Below are positions 56,542 to 64,000 of a DNA stretch of 64,000 nucleotides, in pieces. Under the pieces are notes generated by a model. It saw nothing but the letters and a program-made list of their open reading frames with translations. It had not been told where the DNA came from and searched no databases. The position numbers and the translations under genes are program-made. Location: NCBI RefSeq assembly GCF_900104805.1, contig NZ_LT629751.1:1841001-1905000 (forward strand), in the 5' to 3' direction. Source of the stretch: Pseudomonas oryzae (lineage in GTDB: Bacteria; Pseudomonadota; Gammaproteobacteria; Pseudomonadales; Pseudomonadaceae). Each line of letters starts with the position of its first letter. Position 1 is the first letter of the stretch.

Positions 56542-58815
56542 TCACTGGGCCGACGGCGGGCACAGCGGGCAGTCGGCATCGTCGCTATCCGAGGCGGTCG
56601 CTCCGCTGAAGGCGCCGGTGGCGCTCACGCTGGCGGTATCCGGGAAGCTCAGGTCGGTGAGCGGCCCGCTGATCTCGGTGGGCGAGGACGGGAAGTAGTA
56701 TCCCTCGATCTCCACCGGGGTTCCTCCTGCCGGCAGGGTAAACGGGGTTGCCTGGTCGAAGACCACGGCCGGATCGTCGGTGAGCGAGGTCACCGTCAGA
56801 TCCTCATCGCCAGTGTTGCTCACCGTCACCGTGACCTTGGTTTTCACCACCAGCTTGCCATTCTCCGGAACGAGGACGACTTCGTCGCACTCCTTCTGGA
56901 TATCGATGTCACGGGTGAAGGTGTCGTCGCAGGTTGCGCCATCCGAGTGTTCGGCGCTATCCAGCACCGTCGTACCGGACAGTACATCGCCCTCAGCGGT
57001 CACCGTATCGCTGTGGTTCAGGGTCACGGTCACTTTGCCGTTGTCGTCCGGATCGGAGACGCTCGGATCCAGGTTCGCATAGGCTACCGACACCGTCTTG
57101 CTGAAGGTTTCCTTCGCTCCGACGGCCAAAGTGGTCGGGAAGGTCAGCGAGCCGAAATCACTGTCCACCACGGTCACGTTGCTCAGCGGCACGTCGCCGG
57201 TATTCTCCACCGAGCCGGAGATGGTCACCTCGGCCGAGTCGCCATTGAGGAAGGCCACAGTGCAATCCTTGATTACTTCCAGCGCCGGGTTGACGTTGAA
57301 GGAGCATTCCGCATCGTCGCTATCGTCGACGACCACCAGCTCCAGGTCCGGATCCTCGTTGGGCCCGGGAACGTCCTCTACCTCCTGGAAGGCCAGAGCC
57401 ATCACTTCGTCGGTCATGGTGAAGCTGGACGGCAGACTATTTACGCTGTAGCTACCCTCGAAGCGCACCGTCGTATTGGGCGGCAACGGGAAGTAAGCAC
57501 TGCCGTCAGCCTGCAACACCAGTCCGGTAACGGGACCATCATCGGCACAGCCTGCGGCATTGGTATCGATGCACACGTCATCGATGCTGGCGCCAGTCTG
57601 GTCGTCCTTCAGATAGGCGATGTAACCCGAGCCGCCGGTGTTTTCCAAGGTGCCGAAGAAGTTCACATCGACGCCATCGCCATTGTCGTTCAGGTCGGCC
57701 GTGCAGTCCTTGGCTACCTCGATGCCGCAAACCGGGAAGGCCCCGAATACATAGTCCTTCAACTGGGCAGTCTGCGAGGAGGAGGAACGGGTCTCGGCCA
57801 GGAAGCTGGCGAAGCACGGGGTGCTCCCCAGCAGCTTGGTCACGTTGATGCCGCCCTCGAAGAAGCTCTCCAACGGCAGATCCGTAGCCGGACCACTCTT
57901 GGGTGTATAGGGCCAGGCAGGAGTGTTGGTCTGAGTGGTGACATTGGTGATTGCGCAAGCCAGCTTGTCACCGGTGCCATCACACTTGGCGCTGGTTTCG
58001 GTGATCACCAGATCCAGCGGGCTCTGCAGGTTCTTCGGTGGTTTCGCCGACTCATTGGGATCCCAGTTCACGTCGCCGTCCACGTCGTTCGGGTCCCACT
58101 GGTAAACCTTGATGATCGGCTGAGCATTGGCGCCCTGCGGATACTCGACGATTACGAACATGTCTCCGGGGAGAAATTCGGGCTCTCCAGGCTGGCCAAA
58201 GTCCGGATTATCGCGCATCTCCACATGGTTGCCGGTGAAATTACCGCTGCCCTGAGTATTTGGCGTGGTCTGACCTATATCACCCTGGAAGAACCAGAAA
58301 CCGGCGAAGGCATCGCCATCGTTGGCAAAGCGGTCCAAGCCGAAGTAGACGATCAGGTCGCCCTGCTCATGAATGGGGTTGCCGACCGCACCCGGGGCGG
58401 AGCACAGCACCGGAGCGCCCAGATTATTCAGGCACACGTCTGCCGCAACATTGTAGGCCGCCGCGTAGGCGTTGGTGATGTCGTTCTTGTCGGGCGTCGA
58501 GCCAAGGGAATATCCCCAGTTGGGGACGTCATAGACGTCCTTCGACCCGCCCTGGAAGAACACAGTGTCGCCCGCCCCGGAATCGGGGACGATTCCAGTG
58601 AAGGCGAACGAGTTGGCGCCAGTATTGGCCCCACCGGCCCAAAGATCTTCCCAGTCGTCACCGGGCGTTCCCTGACCTACGGTATTGCCCTCCAGCTCGA
58701 ACAACCCCGGAGGGTTGCCATCGACGGCGTATACCGGCACCGATGTGGCCGTCGATGCCGCAATCACAGCGCCGAGCAGACAGCTCGGCAACTTCTTGAA
58801 CAATGGACTACGCAT
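56542..58815 (-). CDS. Large secreted protein 2, paralogue of secreted protein 1
   Basis: A 757-residue acidic protein with a signal peptide (KLPSCLLGAVIAASTATSVPVYA). Its N-terminal domain (about 30-330) is clearly homologous to protein 1: VDGNPPGLFELEGNTV, GGSKDVYDVPNW, DLIVYFGLDRFANDGDAFAG, SFFEGGINVTKLLG. After this come three or so beta-sandwich modules (from GIEVAKDCTADLN, ALEVIKDCTVAF, DIDIQKECDEVV), more divergent than those of protein 1. It ends in CPLCPPSAQ and lacks the CTPGFWK domain. GGGAG precedes the ATG. It is convergent with protease 2. Confidence 0.82.
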   Translation of the reverse strand: MRSPLFKKLPSCLLGAVIAASTATSVPVYAVDGNPPGLFELEGNTVGQGTPGDDWEDLWAGGANTGANSFAFTGIVPDSGAGDTVFFQGGSKDVYDVPNWGYSLGSTPDKNDITNAYAAAYNVAADVCLNNLGAPVLCSAPGAVGNPIHEQGDLIVYFGLDRFANDGDAFAGFWFFQGDIGQTTPNTQGSGNFTGNHVEMRDNPDFGQPGEPEFLPGDMFVIVEYPQGANAQPIIKVYQWDPNDVDGDVNWDPNESAKPPKNLQSPLDLVITETSAKCDGTGDKLACAITNVTTQTNTPAWPYTPKSGPATDLPLESFFEGGINVTKLLGSTPCFASFLAETRSSSSQTAQLKDYVFGAFPVCGIEVAKDCTADLNDNGDGVDVNFFGTLENTGGSGYIAYLKDDQTGASIDDVCIDTNAAGCADDGPVTGLVLQADGSAYFPLPPNTTVRFEGSYSVNSLPSSFTMTDEVMALAFQEVEDVPGPNEDPDLELVVVDDSDDAECSFNVNPALEVIKDCTVAFLNGDSAEVTISGSVENTGDVPLSNVTVVDSDFGSLTFPTTLAVGAKETFSKTVSVAYANLDPSVSDPDDNGKVTVTLNHSDTVTAEGDVLSGTTVLDSAEHSDGATCDDTFTRDIDIQKECDEVVLVPENGKLVVKTKVTVTVSNTGDEDLTVTSLTDDPAVVFDQATPFTLPAGGTPVEIEGYYFPSSPTEISGPLTDLSFPDTASVSATGAFSGATASDSDDADCPLCPPSAQ

Positions 58816-59687
58816 ATCGCTGCTCCCGCACCAGGTTCCGAATCCCGCGGAGGTCTGGTGCTCTCAGCCACCCGCCCCTCGTGAGCGGTAACCCCGGCGG
58901 CAGCGGGTGTTGGCCCGGATACCGGCTGGACGGCTGTGGATCTGTGCGGTTATATCGGGGTCGCGACCTGTTTTTCAGGTTTCACGCTACGGTCTGGCCC
59001 ACTTTCCGGAGGACGGCTCTCTCTCCTCGGCACCAGCTATATCAAGCTCCGTGCCACCCAAAGCAGAGCATTGTTTTACAAGGATTTTTCTTCGATCGCC
59101 CGGGGAATGTGCCGCCACAAGCGATGGCCCGATGCAATTACTGTTGCGGCAATGAAACAGCTAGGGAGCCCCCACCGACAGGGATAGGCTCCCGCAACCA
59201 GCAAATTGGGGCTTTTGCCGCGCAAGACGCTGTTTTCCGGCCCGTACAGGAGGATTAACAGTGTTTCCGATGGCTGTTACAGAAGATTGCGCGCAGGCCA
59301 TGCCGCCTGTAGCCGCAGGCGCTACAACCAAATCTGCTTGATGCCCGTCCTCGGGACTATCTGGCCGGAAAACGCTTTGCCGGGCAGCACGCCGCCCGCC
59401 AGGAAAGCCAGGGCAGCGCTCCAAGCTGCAGATATGAGACGGAGGCATTACGGTATGGGGCGGTAACGCGTAGGAGCGGCGCTGGTCCAGCACCGAGGCT
59501 AAGATGTCCCAGTGCGGCCCGCCCGCACAGATCCCTCTGGTGAGCCGCGCATCGTGGCAGCCCCGTCAGAACTGAAAATGGGCGTTGCTCGCGCAGCGCC
59601 CATTTCGGTGACAGAGCGAAAGCCTCCGGTTTCGACCGGGGGCGCAGCCATGGGAAGCGCCGCGAGAAGGCGGCGCAGTCGCGATAA
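58816..59687. other. Non-coding region between secreted protein 2 and gspD
   Basis: An 872-bp stretch holding the secreted-protein-2 promoter and the gspD terminator. An 11-bp inverted pair GTTTTCCGGCC (59232) / GGCCGGAAAAC (59363), 120 bp apart, is present but of unclear meaning. Short open frames here have no good start signals. Confidence 0.45.
59576..59605 (-). terminator. Terminator hairpin downstream of gspD
   Basis: AAATGGGCGTTGC pairs with GCAGCGCCCATTT (13 bp with one G-T pair) around TCGC. It lies 83 bp past the gspD stop. Confidence 0.7.
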
Positions 59688-61898
59688 TTACAGCTGCCGC
59701 CCCTGCTCCAGCCACAGATCGTTCGGCAGGGTCACATCCTTGAGCTTGTTGCGGTATTCGCGGGTAACCTCGCGGGCCTCGCTGAGCTTGGTGACCGCCG
59801 TCGGGGTGAGCATCACCACCAGTTCGGTACGGCTCTGCTGCTTGCCCTGACTACCGAACAGCCAGCCCAGCACCGGTATGTGGCGCAGGTAGGGCAGGCC
59901 CTCGCTGGCGCGGCCCTCTCCCTCCTTGATCAGCCCGCCGAGCACCAGGGTCTCGCCGCTCTGGATGGCCACGTTGGTGGCGATGCGCCGCTGGTTGATG
60001 GTTGGCGAGTCGATGCCGGAAGTCTGGGTGTCGCTGACGTCGTTGACTTCCTGGGTGATCTCCAGGGTGATCATGCCGCCGGCGTTCACCCGCGGCGTCA
60101 CCTCCAGCAGCACGCCGGTATCGCGGTACTGGATGGTGCTGGTGACCAGCGCCGAGGTGTCGTCCGGCTCGTCGATGATGCCGCTGGTGTTGGTGGTTTC
60201 CGAGGTGCGGATCGGCACCTGGTCACCGACGCGGATCGAGGCGGTGCGGTTGTCCAGCACCATCAGGGTCGGCGACGACACTACGTTGAGCTTGGAGTCC
60301 GAAGCCAGCAGGTCTAGCAGGACCCGTGCCTCGCCGCCCTCGAAGAGGGTGAAGGAACCGGTCGGAGTCAGGGTGGATGGAGTCTCCAGGGGCACTCCCG
60401 GCCCCAGTACACCACGCAGGGTCTTGCTGCCGATGGAACTCTTGAAGAACCACTGCAGACCGTAACGCAGCTCGTCCTCCAGGGTGACCTCGACAATGGT
60501 GGCCTCGACCAGCACCTGCAGCGGCAGGATGTCGACCTTCTGGATCGCCTTGAGCACCTTTTCGTAATCGCCGGGCGTGGCCATGATCAGCAGGGCATTG
60601 TTCTCGTCGTCGGCGATGATGCTGACCTCGCCGACGGCCAGGCTGGCCCCTTCGCCGCCGGGGGTGACCAGCACCGGCTCGCGCCCGACGGGGGCTTCGC
60701 CCTCTCGCGGCTGCGGCTCCGTCCCGCTGGTGGTCGCCAGAGGAGGTGGAGCATTGGTGTCCATGCTGTTGGCGTTCTTCTCGCCTTCGGTCTTCGGCTT
60801 GGCCTTGCCCTCGAACAGCTGGGTGAGGATCTCGGCCATGTTCTCGGCCTTGCCGTTCTGCACGTAGTAGACGTACATGCTCGGTCCCTGGCCGCCTTCG
60901 GCACGGTCCAGGCGCTCGATCCAGCTGCGGGCGTCGTCCAGGTACTTGGCTTGCGGGGTGATCACCAGCAGGGCGTTGAGCCGCTCGATGGGCAGGAAGC
61001 GCACCATCCCCGCCAGGGGGCCTCCGGAAGCATCGCCGAAGATGGCTTCCAGCTCCTTGAGCACCACGCCGGCTTCCACCGACTGCAGGCGGAACAGGCC
61101 GACCGACATGCCGCGCAGCTGGTCGACGTCGAACAGCTGCACGGTTTCGCGGATGTTGTTCAGCTCCTCCTGGGTACCGGCGACCATCAGCAGGTTGCGG
61201 CGCTCGTCGATGTTCATCACGCCCTTGGCCGGCTTGAGCGGTTCGAGAATCTTCATCAGCTCGGCGGCCGAGATGTAGCGCAGCGGAATGACCAGCAACT
61301 GGTAGCCGCGCATCTGCGCGGTATTCAGCCGCGGCACCAACCCCGCCGAGGGCGCGGCCTCGATCGGTACTATCTCGTAGAAGTTCTGCGAGCGGACCAG
61401 CGCCGCACCGTTGACCTGCAGCAGGGTCTCCAGGGTCGGCAGCAGCGCTTCGCGGGTCAGCGGGCGACTGGTCTGCAGGCTGACGGTGCCGCCGACGTTC
61501 TTGTCCAGCACGTAGTTGAGGCCGAGGATCTCGCCCATGATGACCTTGACCACCTCGGCAATCTCGGTCTGCTGGAAGTTGAGGGTGATGTCGCCCTCCT
61601 CCTCGCGCGGCTCGGCAGCGCCGGCGGCAAGGTTGACCACGCTGCCGGTGCCCCGGTAGATCTCGGCCCGGGGGCCGAAGTCGGGCGTTTCGATGGGCTC
61701 GGACGTGTCCTGGCGCAACATCAGCGGCTTGTCATCGGATGCTGGCCGGGGCGCCGCCGCTGCTCCGTAGGGCTCGGACTTCTTGCCCCATGGGTTGTCC
61801 AGCGTGGCCCGGTCTCCTCCCGGAATCGCCGAGCAGGAAGCCAGCGCCATGTAGCCAGTGAACAGCAAGGGCCAGCCGAATCGTCTGAGCATCATCAT
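59688..61898 (-). CDS. gspD: Type II secretion secretin GspD (lipoprotein-type)
   Basis: A 736-residue outer-membrane secretin. The N-terminus is a lipoprotein signal ending in LASC (Cys near 21). N-domains (ITLNFQQTEIAEVVKVIMGEILGLNYVLD and following) precede a low-complexity insert rich in Glu, Pro and Asn. The C-terminal secretin domain has SSPTLMVLDNRTASIRVGDQVPIR, VTPRVNAGGMITLEI and VLGGLIKEGEG. The ATG at 61898 is chosen because GGAG is 7 nt upstream; ATG at 61904 is only 1 nt from it. Lipidated secretins can self-target to the outer membrane without a separate pilotin. It is last of the gspL-M-(C/N)-D operon. Confidence 0.93.
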   Translation of the reverse strand: MMMLRRFGWPLLFTGYMALASCSAIPGGDRATLDNPWGKKSEPYGAAAAPRPASDDKPLMLRQDTSEPIETPDFGPRAEIYRGTGSVVNLAAGAAEPREEEGDITLNFQQTEIAEVVKVIMGEILGLNYVLDKNVGGTVSLQTSRPLTREALLPTLETLLQVNGAALVRSQNFYEIVPIEAAPSAGLVPRLNTAQMRGYQLLVIPLRYISAAELMKILEPLKPAKGVMNIDERRNLLMVAGTQEELNNIRETVQLFDVDQLRGMSVGLFRLQSVEAGVVLKELEAIFGDASGGPLAGMVRFLPIERLNALLVITPQAKYLDDARSWIERLDRAEGGQGPSMYVYYVQNGKAENMAEILTQLFEGKAKPKTEGEKNANSMDTNAPPPLATTSGTEPQPREGEAPVGREPVLVTPGGEGASLAVGEVSIIADDENNALLIMATPGDYEKVLKAIQKVDILPLQVLVEATIVEVTLEDELRYGLQWFFKSSIGSKTLRGVLGPGVPLETPSTLTPTGSFTLFEGGEARVLLDLLASDSKLNVVSSPTLMVLDNRTASIRVGDQVPIRTSETTNTSGIIDEPDDTSALVTSTIQYRDTGVLLEVTPRVNAGGMITLEITQEVNDVSDTQTSGIDSPTINQRRIATNVAIQSGETLVLGGLIKEGEGRASEGLPYLRHIPVLGWLFGSQGKQQSRTELVVMLTPTAVTKLSEAREVTREYRNKLKDVTLPNDLWLEQGRQL

Positions 61899-61911
61899 AT
61901 CCATTCTCCTT

Positions 61912-62490
61912 TTATCCCCTGCGGGCCGGCTCGATGACGGCCGTCCGGCCCTTCGGCGGCGACATGCTGGATGGCGCCTCCGGCGCGGCCGGCTTGCCCG
62001 GCTTCTCCCCCGCCGCTGGCGCGGTGGCCGGCTTGCCGGTCTTTTCCGGTGTCCCCGTGGCCGACTGCGGTTCGCGCAGGAGCAGTTCGACCTCGGTGCC
62101 GTTGTTGCCGAGCCAGACCCGGTCACGCTCGATACGCTGCAGGCGCCACTCGTCGGCGAGGACCATGCCCACTTCCAGCTGCAGGAGTTTCTCGCCCTGG
62201 CGCTGGCTGAAGATGGCCAGTTGCTGGCTGTTCTCCAGCACGATACCGCTCAGGCGCCAGGCCTCGCGCAACTGCTGGGCATCGAGGTTCTCCGTCGGCG
62301 CTTCGAGCAACGCCGGCGGGCGGCGGGTGTTGCTGAACAGCGGCCGCTCGATCATCGGGGCGAACACGCTGAAGTCCGGGCGTGGCGGTGGCGCCTGCGG
62401 AGCATCCTCGGCGCGGGCCGGTAGCCACAGGAGCAGCAGGAGCAGCCCCGCCAGCCAGCCGGTCATGCCTGAGCGTGCCTGGCGACTCAT
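61912..62490 (-). CDS. T2SS GspC/GspN-like protein
   Basis: A 192-residue protein with an N-terminal hydrophobic segment (GWLAGLLLLLLWLPARA). A periplasmic homology-region-like domain follows: FAPMIERPLFSNTRRPP, WRLSGIVLENSQQLAIF, GEKLLQLEVGMVLADEWRLQRIERDRVWL. This is the pattern of GspC/PilP homology domains that touch the secretin. The C-terminal 55 residues are Pro/Ala/Lys-rich. The position between gspM and gspD fits a GspN-type subunit; the homology region fits GspC. Its ATG overlaps the gspM stop (ATGA), and gspD follows after 13 bp. Confidence 0.75.
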   Translation of the reverse strand: MSRQARSGMTGWLAGLLLLLLWLPARAEDAPQAPPPRPDFSVFAPMIERPLFSNTRRPPALLEAPTENLDAQQLREAWRLSGIVLENSQQLAIFSQRQGEKLLQLEVGMVLADEWRLQRIERDRVWLGNNGTEVELLLREPQSATGTPEKTGKPATAPAAGEKPGKPAAPEAPSSMSPPKGRTAVIEPARRG

Positions 62491-63080
62491 GGCGTCCCCC
62501 CCGCGGCGATGAAGCCCTTGAGATCGAAGGTGACGTCCAGCGACGGTACTGCCTTGAGGTCCTCGGCGCGGCGGAAACGCTGCATGTCCACGCGCGGATT
62601 GCTCAGCACCACCACGTTCTCCACCAGTAGCAGCGGCTCGTGCCAGGCCAGGGCATACAGCAGGCGAACCATCTGGTCGGTTTCGCCGCGCATGTGCACC
62701 TTGAGCCCCACCGAAGGAACCGGCGCACCGCCATCGCTGGTGGTGACGATCTGGGTGCTGACCAGTTGTGCCCCCGTCTCGCCGACCAGCCGGCCGACCA
62801 GTTGCTGCAGCTCGGCCCCGGCCAGTGCCGGCCGGCTCTCGGCAAGCAACAGACGGCTCAGCGGATTTTCGCGCTTGAGTTCGGCCAGGCGCTCTTCCTG
62901 GGCCGGTAATTCGGCGATCAGCCGCTGGTACACCGCCAGACGCTGCTCCAGATCGTCGATCTGCTCCTGTCCGCTGCGGAACTGGCCGAGCAGCGGGCCG
63001 ACCACCACCCCGAGGAGGAGGAACACCAGCGCCACGAGAATCGCGACCGCCAGCAACTGGCGCAGGCGCAGGGGCATCAT
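62487..63080 (-). CDS. gspM: Type II secretion protein GspM (T2SSM_b/PilO-like)
   Basis: A 197-residue bitopic protein: a membrane helix (residues 8-30, LLAVAILVALVFLLLGVVVG), a coiled coil (QIDDLEQRLAVYQRLIAELPAQEERLAEL), and a ferredoxin-like periplasmic domain (QLVSTQIVTTSD ... LKVHMRGETDQMVRLLYALAWHEPLLLVENVVV). This is the GspM/PilO fold that pairs with GspL in the inner-membrane platform. The start overlaps the gspL stop by 4 nt and the stop overlaps the next gene by 4 nt, so translation is coupled along the operon. Confidence 0.85.
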   Translation of the reverse strand: MMPLRLRQLLAVAILVALVFLLLGVVVGPLLGQFRSGQEQIDDLEQRLAVYQRLIAELPAQEERLAELKRENPLSRLLLAESRPALAGAELQQLVGRLVGETGAQLVSTQIVTTSDGGAPVPSVGLKVHMRGETDQMVRLLYALAWHEPLLLVENVVVLSNPRVDMQRFRRAEDLKAVPSLDVTFDLKGFIAAGGTP

Positions 63081-64000
63081 GGCGTCTCCTCCGTCGCTTC
63101 GACCTGCGGAGACTCCTGGGCGTCGGCAGTGGCGACCTTGCGCTCGGCCATCAGGCTGAAGCGGTCCTTCTGGGTGCGCGGGTTGCTGGTGATCGGCGAG
63201 GCGAAGCTGACGTTCTGCAGGGTTTGCGACCGTTCGAACAGCGCGATCAGTGCCGAGGCCTCGGCGGACTCGCCTTCCATCCGTACACGATTGCCGCTCA
63301 ACTCGAAGCGGCTGAGCCAGGTGGTGTCCGGCAACAGGTTGGTCAGCTCGTCGAGGGTCAGCAGGATCGCCGGGGCCCTGGCCTGCTGCTCGCGCAGATA
63401 TCCGCTGCCGGCTTCCAGGGTCTTGAGTTCGTCGCGCACCCTGGCGGCCCGTTCGGCGGCCGCCTTGGGCTTCTCGAGCTCCTCGGTCAGGCGACCGATC
63501 TCGCGCTGCTGTTCGAGCAGCGGAAAGGCCACCAGCAGCCCCAGCATCACCACCACCGCCACGCCCTGCAGGCGGCGGTCGGTACGCCAGCCGCGCCGCC
63601 GCTCGCGCTTGTGGCTGCCCGGCAGCAGGTTGATGCCGTTGCCGCTCCAATCGTCCTCGCCTCCAGCCAGACTGGCCAGCGCCGGATGCACCCCCAGTTC
63701 GTCCAGACGTCGCAGCAGACCGTCCAGGTAGTCGCGCAATACCACCAGCAGCTCGACCTGCAGGCGCTGGTGCGCGCGATCGCGCTCGATGACCCGGTAG
63801 CCGAAATAGACTTGCTCGCTGCTGAACGGCGTATGGCGGTCCATCTCGAAGCGCAGGACGTTATCCAGGCCGGCCTCGGTCGCCGAAGGCAAGCTGACGA
63901 CCTTGCGCAGCACCTTGGCCGGGGGCAGCAACAATACGACCTTGTCAGCCTTGGGCGCGCGCGCCATCAGCGGTTCGGTGACGAACGACGGCCACTCGCC
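63077..64000 (-). CDS. gspL: Type II secretion protein GspL, C-terminal part
   Basis: A 5'-truncated gene; the frame is open to the window edge, entering as GEWPSFVTEPLMARAPKADKV, so the ATG at 63967 is probably internal. The visible 307 codons include the end of the actin-like cytoplasmic domain (LPSATEAGLDNVLRFEMDRHTPFSSEQVYFGYRV), a membrane helix (GVAVVVMLGLLVAFPLL), and a PilN-like periplasmic domain (LTLDELTNLLPDTTWLSRFELSGNRVRMEGES). GspL recruits the GspE ATPase to the inner-membrane platform. It is first of the visible gspL-M-(C/N)-D operon. Confidence 0.87.
   Translation of the reverse strand, partial: GEWPSFVTEPLMARAPKADKVVLLLPPAKVLRKVVSLPSATEAGLDNVLRFEMDRHTPFSSEQVYFGYRVIERDRAHQRLQVELLVVLRDYLDGLLRRLDELGVHPALASLAGGEDDWSGNGINLLPGSHKRERRRGWRTDRRLQGVAVVVMLGLLVAFPLLEQQREIGRLTEELEKPKAAAERAARVRDELKTLEAGSGYLREQQARAPAILLTLDELTNLLPDTTWLSRFELSGNRVRMEGESAEASALIALFERSQTLQNVSFASPITSNPRTQKDRFSLMAERKVATADAQESPQVEATEETP

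Noticed and set aside
55759-58884. 1041-codon open frame on the plus strand
   Set aside because: Overlaps protease 2 and is antisense to secreted protein 2; no ribosome binding site or motif.
59232-59373. 11-bp inverted pair GTTTTCCGGCC / GGCCGGAAAAC
   Set aside because: Arms are 120 bp apart with no terminal duplication or transposase; too short to call a mobile element.

Overview
The window is high-GC DNA from a Pseudomonas-type gammaproteobacterium (Pseudomonas sensu lato). Three things suggest this: the benR-benABCD and pcaQ/pcaHG/pcaR organisation, cop boxes of the Pseudomonas CopR type, and REP-like palindromes of the 'GTAGGAGC...' and 'GTAGGGGCGAATTC...' kinds between genes. All identifications come from reading translated sequence and motifs; no database search was run.

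Region 1 (1-10.2 kb, all minus strand) is aromatic-acid catabolism. It carries the XylS-like activator benR, benABCD (benzoate to catechol) and the start of a benK-type transporter. Upstream lie the IclR regulator pcaR, a ZapE/AFG1-like ATPase, pcaHG (protocatechuate 3,4-dioxygenase) and the LysR regulator pcaQ. Plausible operators for BenR and PcaQ are visible. An unrecognised secreted protein follows (10.4-12.0 kb).

Region 2 (12.0-19.7 kb) is an arsenic island with two divergent arms. arsR, a dual-specificity-type phosphatase, a GAPDH, the MFS exporter arsJ and a second GAPDH run leftward. An ACR3 arsenite permease and an arsA ATPase run rightward. Two mirror-image operator-like sites lie between the arms. 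A B3/B4-domain protein and an inner-membrane sulfatase-fold protein follow.

Region 3 (22.7-41.8 kb) is copper homeostasis: copRS, a P1B Cu+-ATPase with its small partners, copZ, a DUF411 protein, the multicopper oxidase copA, a Met/His-rich periplasmic protein, copB, and a cytochrome c with a His-rich tail. Three near-identical cop boxes mark a local CopR regulon, and a CueR-type operator precedes copZ. Interspersed are a large hybrid sensor kinase plus a REC-EAL protein, an HD-GYP response regulator, a glyoxalase-family protein, nadE and a periplasmic cupin. queD follows at 42.0 kb.

Region 4 (42.6-64.0 kb) is a type II secretion locus: gspB, gspA and a sigma-54 activator on the left, gspD, a gspC/N-like gene, gspM and a partial gspL on the right. 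Between them lies a duplicated module. Each copy is a secreted zinc metalloprotease (+) convergent with a large secreted multi-domain protein (-), the two separated by a shared hairpin terminator. The two proteases also share an ~85-bp upstream element, and a small ORF behind a good sigma-54 promoter sits next to the activator. This duplicated protease/surface-protein cassette is the best candidate in the window for an undescribed system. No rRNA, tRNA, CRISPR array, insertion sequence or prophage was seen.
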